From Plotosus lineatus (Eukaryota; Chordata; Actinopteri; Siluriformes; Plotosidae), in the NCBI GenBank assembly GCA_024760905.1, contig CM045733.1, forward strand, positions 23,092,001 through 23,156,000: a stretch of 64,000 nucleotides of DNA, read 5' to 3'. Shown here piece by piece: positions 54,501 to 64,000 of this stretch; within the stretch, counting starts at the first letter, position 1; every line of letters begins with the position of its first letter. The translations under genes were made by a program, and so were the position numbers. The notes under the pieces are model-generated. The model ran no database searches, had not been told where the DNA came from, and saw only the letters and a list, made by a program, of their open reading frames with translations.

Positions 54501-54839
54501 ATCATCCAATCATTTTCTGAAATTCTTAATTCTAATTAGGGTTGCGGGGAGGCTGGTGCCCATCTCAGCTGACTCTGGGTGGGGGGTAGAGTACACCCGA
54601 AGCAGCTCTCCAGGCCATCGCAGGGCAGAAACACGCTGATGGCTATGCAGCCTACACTTGGTGAAAGTCAGCAATGGTTCTTTTACATGCCTCTGGCAGT
54701 GAGAGACATGGCTGGCCTTTGATAATCCAGTTAGTTGCACTGAGGGAACAGCGGTGACAACACGTTGAGAGTGGGGCTTGAACCCCCCAACCTTAGCCTC
54801 AGTAATCCAACACTTTACCACCAGGCCGCCACTGCTCCA
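54501..54839 (-). mobile_element. Head-1 SINE, full length, 15-bp TSD
   Basis: On the minus strand: head 'gcagtggcggcctggtggta', B box 'gggttcaagccc', body, core 'aaaagaaccattgctgac', tail 'gcgatggcctggagagctgc' to 'ccctaattagaattaagaat'. Flanks AAGCTAATTAATTTC (54486-54500) and AAACTAATTAATTTC, one mismatch. Confidence 0.92.
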
Positions 54840-54855
54840 AACTAATTAATTTCTC

Positions 54856-56147
<1,292 letters not shown>

Positions 56148-56340
56148 GGGGCAGTGGTTAGTGGTTAGAGTAGTTAGGGCTCGGGTAACTGATCAGAGGG
56201 TCAAGGCTTCAAGCACCAATCTGCCAACGTTGGGCCCTTGTGTCCTTGTGCAAAGCCCTTAATTGCTCAGATGTACAATAATAAAATGTAAGAATATGGA
56301 TGTCTGCCAAATTCCATAAATGTAAATGTTCCAGTAGCAA
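56148..56340 (+). mobile_element. SINE of the third, 'gggccc' type, sense
   Basis: 'ggcagtggttagtggttaga', 'ggtaactgatcagagggtca', B-box-like 'ggcttcaagcac', 'gttgggcccttgtgtccttg' and 'gtctgccaaattccataaat'. The 3' part 'catttggcaga' type matches the edges at 25.36 and 34.68 kb in reverse. Confidence 0.72.
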
Positions 56341-57038
56341 AATATTCCACGGTGCAATTTAGTACATAATGTGACCAGGACATGCATAATGAGATCATGA
56401 CCATGCCTGCCTGATTGTCTATTTGTTACTCGACAAAAAAAGTGAAGAAGAATAATAAAGAAGAGAAAGCGAGAAAGGCAGAAAGATAGAGAGAGAAACA
56501 TATCTGTAAATTTCCTGTACTTTTTCCTTTGAGATTAAAATAATGTAATTGGTTAGAGGAGTAACCAGGAGATTTATTTCTGGATCCTTTTTCTTTTTGG
56601 AAATGTTCCATACAGTATATAAACAGTACTGTATACATATTCAGAGGTCTCATGAGTATATAGGACAAGATAAATTAACAACCACCAGTAGGGTCTTTTT
56701 TCTTTTTCTAACAAGCATCCGTGTATTCCCACAAACATGTCCTTCATTTCCTTTCACTCTGGACCACAAGAACAGTTTTCAAACCCAGTGGACTTTTTCC
56801 CATTTATTGATTTATTTGTTAAGTGTCCATAAGAAATCCAAGAGCCTCTAACCATGAGCTGATGAGGGTAATTTTATAATATCCCTCCTATGTCATGTTC
56901 TTCCACTTTCCAAGTCTCATTTTTTGGGAGTTGATTACCTTATGATATTGTGCGTCTTTTCTTTGAGTTTCTGCAAATCTTGTTAATCATCTCAGATATG
57001 TGACCAGCTGAAGCAAAATTCCAATTAAATGAGAAAAT
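56341..57038. other. Anonymous DNA
   Basis: Nothing recognised. Confidence 0.45.
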
Positions 57039-57165
57039 TCATTCATTTTCTGAACCGCTTAATCCTAATTAAGGTTGTGGGGAGGCTAGTGCCCATCTCA
57101 GTTGATTCTGGGCCAGAGGAGAGTACACACTTTACACCTCACTAGGCCATCGCAGATTAATTGAA
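57039..57165 (-). mobile_element. Antisense SINE tail fragment
   Basis: 'ttcattcattttctgaaccg', 'cttaatcctaattaaggttg' and 'ctagtgcccatctcagttga' are the complement of the L2-like tail. Head and body are absent (5' truncation). Confidence 0.8.
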
Positions 57166-58671
57166 TAAATTTAAAGGAGAATTTAACATGTTTCAGAATC
57201 CAGCTCTTGACCAATTAGCGTACTCATACTAGCATCTTCCTTGAAACAAAAAGGTTCCGTTTACACCAAGTCATGTCTGATTTGAGGTTTCTCATTGGTT
57301 TACCCTTGTATGATTGACGACTCCTGAGATTTCATCAGTAGAAGTGATGTAGAGTATTCTAGTACCAAATATGGATATAAGAAAATACCATGAGCAATCA
57401 CAAAAGTGGTTTGAAAAGTGACAAACTAAGTGAACTTTTCCATTATTTTACAACAAATTGGAACCCTTTTGTAAACAAGTATTTTAACATGGATAAGTTA
57501 TATTTATGAATATGTGATGCTCTGAAGGATATATGTTTTGGGGAAAATCATAGTTTTATTCGGGTAAGCCATTCAACTAACTTTGGCTCAAAACACCACC
57601 TCACGAGCTACTCCGTATTATGTTTTACCTGGTCGCATATTACAAATATTCTCATCATTACCCAGCATATTTTGATTTTAATAATAAAACTAATTCTAAT
57701 TATGGATATTACCTAATATAGAATATTTCTATTAGCCCTGAAGTTGAATTTCAAAATGACTAATAGTAAAGTTGTATATGGACCTAAATTTTCCAAACAT
57801 TTCCACAGTCATTCCTTAAAATACTATTTGTCATGCACGCAGCGTGCCCACAAAATGGTAGAAACACTGCTGACGTCGCCTCATTTTTCTTTGGAATTGC
57901 ACAGCTGCAGCAAGGAGTGAACTGAGCTGAAGATGTGGCAGCAAAATCCATTGGGAATAAAATCCTTCATTGTGTTACAGAGACAAGTGCTGGAAAAAAA
58001 GCTAACACTTTGTTTAAGTTTGTATTAGCTTACGGTTTTGCCAATATTTTTCGTAACAATGACCGTGATTTAGGACGAATACTTTAGCTATCAGCTAATG
58101 ACTAATTGTGGTTACTACAAGTACTAATGCTCACTTAATTTTCAAAATTAAGATTTAAATTTAAAATAACAGTGTTTAGTTTTAAACTAGCTTGCTGAAG
58201 GAAATAATGACACTGAGACTAAAAGGAAGAAAGGAAAGGTTTAGTAAACAAATTAGAAATCAGCCAGTCTGTCTAAGGGATGGCTGAGGTGGATGGCGAC
58301 GTTGAATGACACGTCTCCTAAAAATGCTAGGCTGGTTGAGCTAAAATAGAAACAAAATAAGAAAATGATGTGAAAAACAGATTATTATGGAATGCTTGGA
58401 AGGCTTGAAACCAAAAATATGCACCAAACTAGGAAAAAAGATCACTATGACATGGGCAGAAAGCAGAGCTCTGGACCATCAGAATACTGTGGCCAAGTCT
58501 GTGGCAATTAATATCAGTGGCAGGCTAATGCAATGCAAAAAGTACGTAGCAGTATAACTATTCAAAGGTTTACTTAAAAGAAGGAAAAATAGAAAAATAA
58601 AACATGTCTTGAAATAGAGAAAAGAGAAAGAGACTTACACATAATTGCAAACTGCAACAAGCTATGTGTGA
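57166..58671. other. Anonymous AT-rich DNA
   Basis: No repeat boundary, coding domain or RNA recognised. Confidence 0.45.
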
Positions 58672-58679
58672 GGTTAGGG

Positions 58680-59267
58680 CAGTGCTTCTCAATTATTTTC
58701 TGTGGCGCCCCCCAAGGAAGAAAAAACATTTCACACCCCCATGAGTGACTATATATAGTATCATTTGTCTATAAAATTATTAGTACACCTCTGCATAACA
58801 TTGTACCTTGACTAACATTAAAAACAAAAAAGAAAGAAATATAGTTCAACTTACAATAAAGAAAAACTTCGTTAACATTTTTAAAATCTGTAAATGAAAA
58901 GATTTAAAACGCACCAATGTGCCTGAAATAATTAAAAAAAAAATACATCCTTATTTAATCTCATTCAACTTATTTATGTCTCAATATTTCCATCTCTCTC
59001 CACCTTTCTCTTCGTTCCTGTTGGAAATTTTTCCGTGTTGTTTTTCTTGAGGGATTGTTTACTGCACTTTATATCGTTTGCTCATGCAAAAAAAACCGCT
59101 ACACCATAGTGCAACAATGAGAGCGCCATTGCCAACTAGTGGAGTGGAGGTGCAATTACACTTAATTCTCATACACAATTCCAGAAAAGCATGTTCCCCA
59201 GGGTCATATGTTCCCGGCATCACATCGCCTCCCAAAGGGGGTACTCCCCACTATTTGAGAAGCACTG
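58680..59267. mobile_element. hAT-like miniature element, copy 2, perfect 8-bp TSD
   Basis: Begins CAGTGCTTCTCAATTATTTT and ends with the complement of CAGTGCTTCTCAAATAGTGG, flanked by GGTTAGGG on both sides (58672-58679, 59268-59275). It aligns along its length with the copy at 39231-39841, including 'agtggagtggaggtg' and 'actgcactttatatcgtttg'. No transposase. Confidence 0.95.
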
Positions 59268-59275
59268 GGTTAGGG

Positions 59276-59782
59276 TGATCAGTAAGAAGTTTACAGAGCC
59301 AAAAGCATGATCACTGTACATGGCATGAGAAGTTACAGCTAAATAAGCTTGAAGAGAAAACCGGCACTCATAAATTAAGGACCAATTTTATTAAACTTTG
59401 AAAATTAGGCCGAAAAATAATCGGGAAAAAATATGAATGGAAATTATATAACTGGGGGGGCATCAAATTACAGGTGGTACGAGGGCCAACCAAGAACATA
59501 ATGGGAAATTGGAAAAGTATGCAAATTAATGTAGGAGGGACCAAGATAGCAAAAATGCAAACATAAAGGGAAATTGATCTGGAGTGAAAAAGCTGACTCA
59601 GCACAATTAAGAGTATAAGTACAGAGAGTTTTCTGTGGAGTTTAAAACCGTAGGCTGCGTGACTGACTGCTGTTAGCTGACTTCTAGCAAAAGAAGATAC
59701 CTGATTAATGATGTGAAAAGGAATAAAGGATATCAGCTTTTTTTCATCTGTTGTAATAAGTTTCTTTATATTTACTAAGTTT
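59276..59782. other. Anonymous DNA
   Basis: Nothing recognised. Confidence 0.4.
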
Positions 59783-59795
59783 AGAATTATTATTT

Positions 59796-60047
59796 CCCCT
59801 AGTGCAGCTCACTGGGTTATCAAAGGCCCGACATGTCTCTCACTGTCTATGGTGTGAGGCTGTAAAAAAACCATTGCTGACTTTCGACAAGAGTGGGCTG
59901 CAAAGCCGTCAGCGTGTTTCCGCCCTGTGATGGCCTGGCGAGCTGCCCAGGGTGTACTCTGCCATCTCCCGGAGTCAGCTGGGATGGGCGCTAGCCTCCC
60001 TGTGACCTTAATTAGGATTAAGCGGTTACAGAAAATGAACTGAACTG
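59796..60047 (+). mobile_element. Head-1 SINE, 5'-truncated, 13-bp TSD
   Basis: Starts in the body ('cctagtgcagctcactgggt'), core and tail complete, ending 'gattaagcggttacagaaaa'. Perfect duplication AGAATTATTATTT at 59783-59795 and 60048-60060. The missing head is a normal result of incomplete reverse transcription. Confidence 0.94.
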
Positions 60048-60060
60048 AGAATTATTATTT

Positions 60061-61163
60061 GAGCTAATTGATTGAGCACCAAGAACATCAAGAGGAAGAC
60101 ATTGCAACCTTCTTTCCACCAGCATATGTCCAGCTTGGGCAGGAGGGCCTGAGATTTTTCAGACACAAGAGCAGCACTCAGCAGTCCCATAGAAGAGAAA
60201 CATAAGCCTTTACTGCACTAGAACGCAGTAGAGAAGTGTGTGTGACGTCGTAGACCAAATGCAAGAGCTGCAAGAAGCAATTCAACAGCACAAGTGGAGA
60301 TTTTGGGAAGCTTTACAGATTGAAACCAGCACAAAAGCAAAAACAAACAATGAGATACTTTGAATGGATGTGTCTCATTTTCTAAGCTTGAGGAGACAGT
60401 GAAGACATGTATGAATTTAGAAACAACATGATAAACAAAATGTTTCCTCACAAAGGCAGTAGCTCTCATTCAGAGCTCTGAACAGGAGTATTTTATAATG
60501 CCTATGTAAGTGCTTTTTGCACTGAAATATTTTTAATAATGTGACGATGATAAACTTTGCACACACAGAAAATGTGTCACTCCTGTGACCCTAAATATAT
60601 GTGGTACAGAGGATGAATAAATGGTTGAATATATGAATAAATATGGACACATTTTTTAATTTAACATTAATCAATTTAACATCTGTCTATCCGTCCCTAA
60701 TGCCAACCAGTACAGCTGGAATGCTGATGCCTCGCTGGAATTTCCCCAGACCCATCAGTTAATTTGATTTTCAAAACCACCATTTATCAGGAATCCAATG
60801 GTTGTGCTCTACATCACTGGAATAATTAATGCAGGTGAGTTGGTGGGAATCTCCATTTCCAGATGCACAGTACAAACACAGTTCACTACCTTGCAAACAC
60901 TCTATCATCACCTCTTTCTGTCTGACATTTTTGGGCAGTAGGCTACCTTGTGGTCACCAAAGATAAAACTCATATTAAGCGAAACAGGTAAGCTGATATT
61001 GATCACCTAACCTTGATTTACACTGGGGCATGATGTCCGTGATCCGAAGGGAAAGGAGGCATCCAGAAAATTCAGAAAATAAAACCTAAAGGAATTGTGT
61101 TGGGATGTTTATCAGGATAGTGACATGGCACATCAAGGTCTGTTAAGCCCTGTTGCTTTCTCT
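60061..61163. other. Anonymous DNA
   Basis: No gene or repeat recognised. Confidence 0.45.
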
Positions 61164-61384
61164 TGCATTTTCATTTCAATTCAATTCAATTCAATACAAT
61201 ACAATTCAATTCAGATTTGTTTGTATACAGTTGACATTGTCTCAAAACAGCTTTGCACAGTAAAACAGTAAAAGTAGGGGCTTATAAAGTATAAAAGAAT
61301 TTAAACATTTCCTCTAACCAAGCAGAAGGATCAGGATCACCGGCATCCCAGAAGGAGAATGTGTACCTCAACAAAAACAGAGAA

Positions 61385-61484
<100 letters not shown>

Positions 61485-62097
61485 TGTTAGGTATAGTAAC
61501 AATAGGGTAATGGAAATAAAATAATTTATTATTGCTGAGTGCAAACAGGGACTCTGGCATGACTGCCTTTGGCAGCATAACTAAAAGCGAGAGAACCGGA
61601 AGGAAGGCAGATATGAGAGCACCCTGTAATGTTGGACAATCAGCCGCCCCACTCTCAAACGGACCTGGGTGGGCATGTAAAGTGAGGGATCAACAGCATC
61701 CCAACATCACAGTATACAAGAACTCTCTATGCCTGAGACCCCCAGATCTGCTCCTTTATCCAATAAAAGGCAATTTACAAAAAACCCACCACTAAACAAG
61801 TAGGTTTTTCAGCTTCGTCTTAAAAAGAGAGGCTGTGTCTGCATTCTGAACATTAATTGGAAGGCCATTCTATATCTGTGAGGCTTTGTAAGAGAAAACT
61901 CTACCCCTGCAGTGGTCTTCATTATTTGAGGTATCACTAAGCATCCTGCACTTTTTGATCTAATGGGGCTGCTGGATCATAAACAACAAGAAATTCGTGA
62001 AGATTGTCTGGCGCGAGCCCATTAAATGCTTTATAGGTTAAAAGTAGTGTGTGATATTTGACTCAAGATTTAACTGGGGGCCAGTGCAGTGTAAATA

Positions 62098-62313
62098 ATG
62101 GTGAATATATTTGTAGTCAGATGCTGAGTTTGGAACTACCAGGCAGACGGATAAGAGGAAGACCAAAGAGGAGATTTATGGATGTGGTGAAGGAGGACAT
62201 GAAGGTAGTTGGTGTAAGAGAAGATGCAGAGGATAAGGTGAGATGGAGGCAGATGATTCGCTGTGGTGACCCCTGAAGGGAACAGCCGAAAGGAAAATAA
62301 TAATAAGAAGGAG
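62098..62313 (+). mobile_element. RTE LINE 3' fragment with 8-bp TSD
   Basis: Encodes 'SQMLSLELPGRRIRGRPKRR', 'DVVKEDMKVVGVRED' and ends 'RQMIRCGDP', then 'ggaaaataataataagaagg'. GTGTAAAT flanks it (62090-62097, 62314-62321). It is inserted in the antisense LINE relic. Confidence 0.88.
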
Positions 62314-62445
62314 GTGTAAATTAGACTCAAAAAACTTGGTGGCTTGGTCGAGCTCTGCGAGGTCTGATGGTGATCCAATCATATTTGGTAATTTTGGAAG
62401 ATTATTACTGAGACTCTGTACAGTTGTTGTAAAAATAACATGGCG

Positions 62446-62448
<3 letters not shown>

Positions 62449-62530
<82 letters not shown>
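62449..62530. repeat. (TA)n microsatellite, left of the palindrome
   Basis: About 41 uninterrupted TA units. Confidence 0.98.
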
Positions 62531-62533
<3 letters not shown>

Positions 62534-62591
62534 ATTTTCTGAGTAGATCCTTCCGTAGGAGAGTGCTCAATACTTTTTGGTAGAGCAAATC

Positions 62592-62811
62592 ACAAAAATA
62601 AAGGACAGGACAAAGACTTTCTATTGAAACTCCATTTATCACTACAGATCTGTTTTAGGGTGGTGAAACCATCCTCTCTCTTCAGGTGATTATAGAAGAA
62701 TTATTCTTCTATAATCACCTGAAGAGAGAGGATGGTTTCACCACCCTCAAACAGATCTGTAGTGATAAATGGAGTTTCAATAGAAAGTCTTTGTCCTGTC
62801 CTTTTATTTTT

Positions 62812-62812
<1 letters not shown>
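62592..62812. repeat. Near-perfect 109-bp palindrome of the ribozyme unit
   Basis: The left arm (62592-62700) and right arm (62704-62812) are inverted copies with one substitution and one indel, separated by TTA. Each arm is the unit seen singly at 44682-44785. The ribozyme core is damaged in both arms: the G of GAAA is missing on the right and changed on the left. Left of it, 62533-62591 holds more of the same unit ('gattttctgagtagatcctt'). Confidence 0.95.

Positions 62813-62814
<2 letters not shown>

Positions 62815-62882
<68 letters not shown>
62815..62882. repeat. (TA)n microsatellite, right of the palindrome
   Basis: About 34 uninterrupted TA units. Confidence 0.98.
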
Positions 62883-62885
<3 letters not shown>

Positions 62886-63560
62886 CAGTGAAGCGGTCTT
62901 GTAAACAAAATATGATGATGAAATAGTTTGTGACTGCGGAACTGAATCTATATTTTCAATATTTAATTTGTTAGTATTAAATTGAGAGTATGGCCAGCTT
63001 TATAAGTGAGTTCTATTAAATTCTGGTTTACTCCAACTAAATCTGGAATAGATCTAAACACTGTTGTTAAAGGGACCTCCGGGTTATTGAAATGAATATT
63101 AAAGTCACCAATAATGTATTTTTACATCAAAGGTGCAGGCTGTAGATTCAGTATGATTTAAATTTATGTTAAGATTATTAAAACAAGCAATTTTAGAGTT
63201 TTTACATTTTTTTCACATTTTTGTTTAGTTTGGGAAACAGACACAGTTTCTATGGCATTAAATTTGATTTTGAGTGACAACTCTGTGCAACTAGCAGACG
63301 CTCGGATTAGCCCTTTTGTCTGCTCGTTGGTCTTGGCTCTGGATAGTCACTGACTGACTAGTCCTGTTCTTAGACTATCGGTTATGCTGCAAGAAATGAG
63401 AGCAACCCCTTCCCGAGTGGGATGGATACTGTCCCACCCTATCAGGCCAGGTTTACCCTCAAAAGTACTCCAATTATCTATAGAGCCCACTTAATTTTTG
63501 GAACACCACTTGGACATCCAGCAGTTCAGCCACTATTGTCTGCTGTCAGATACATTACCA

Positions 63561-64000
63561 CACTGTATTGGGGCACTTCTAACATTCTATCATGATTGGC
63601 ATCAAATTGTAATGGATCATAATAATAGTTGCAGCATTTTTGATAGTCATCATGAATCTCCAAAGTTCCCACAAGATCATCACTATTCCACCAAGTTCAC
63701 TCAAGATCATAATGATTTGATTCCACAGTCCCCCATTCTCATCACGATTCTCTGAAATCATGGGTATCATGAACATCGTGCCCCAGTGTAAACCCAAGGT
63801 TAGACAATTTATTCAGTTGTTCAGTTTGCCCAAGTCAAGTTTTAGTAAAGTATTGTAGCAGACTGTTATAAACCCTCAGGGTGCCTTGGATATTCAAATA
63901 TAAAATGTAACCATGGTTCATGGCCTGAGTGGAGGATGACCAGGACACCGTTGTCACATGGGTTAAGATGAATGGTCACAGTGAGAGTGTGGGCACTGTG
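63561..64000. other. Anonymous DNA with cryptic ATCATG-rich text
   Basis: 'gatcat', 'catgat' and 'catcatgaatc' recur from 63590 to 63770 without a fixed period. No coding or RNA feature recognised. Confidence 0.4.

Overview
The window looks like gene-poor DNA (intergenic or a very large intron) from a ray-finned fish. The evidence is AT-rich background, very long TA/CA/GA microsatellites, a Tc1-type DNA transposon, several pogo/Tigger-like and hAT-like miniature elements, RTE-type LINEs, and tRNA-derived SINEs with the 'gtttgcatgttctccctgtgc' type of body common in teleosts. A third SINE type ('gttactgatcagaaggtt' head, 'ttgggcccttgagcaa' body) hints at an otophysan such as a catfish or characin, but that is only a guess. 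I found no host exon, no functional tRNA or rRNA gene, no CRISPR and no intact protein-coding gene. All long reading frames are pieces of transposon proteins, their opposite-strand shadows, or translated microsatellites.

Layout. 0-8.4 kb: SINEs with clean target-site duplications (TSDs), a truncated RTE copy (3.33-3.58 kb), a TTAA-flanked miniature element (3.85-4.15 kb) and a pogo-like element (5.48-6.31 kb). 8.5-10.2 kb: Tc1-like element carrying a later SINE. 10.2-13.1 kb and 14.3-16.8 kb: two dead LINEs on the minus strand from different families, the second with a PHD-like zinc finger. 17.2-19.25 kb: two pogo-like elements, the second inserted into the tail of an older SINE. 20-25.6 kb: SINEs, an inverted SINE pair around a GC-rich tandem duplication, and another pogo-like element with a SINE in it. 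25.5-34.6 kb: two more pogo-like elements, truncated RTE copies, an RTE-tailed SINE and a hAT miniature element. 35.8-40.9 kb: hAT and TA-flanked miniature elements with nested SINEs. 42-44.9 kb: a run of SINEs, then a 104-bp unit between two (TA)n tracts that folds as a type I hammerhead ribozyme. 46.1-49.4 kb: a nearly full-length RTE LINE with stops and a frameshift. 49.6-58.6 kb: mostly anonymous, with one pogo-like element and scattered SINEs. 58.7-64 kb: a hAT miniature element, a SINE, and an antisense LINE relic interrupted by an RTE fragment and by a near-perfect 109-bp palindrome built from two copies of the ribozyme unit.

How the parts relate. The RTE LINE is the likely source of the reverse transcriptase for one SINE subfamily, because that SINE ends in the RTE 3' sequence and also contains a stretch of the RTE 5' leader. 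A second SINE subfamily with the same tRNA head has a different tail, shared with another SINE type, so heads, bodies and tails have been recombined. The hammerhead unit is best explained as a relic of a Penelope-like element. Nested insertions with intact TSDs and one paralogous empty site give a relative chronology.
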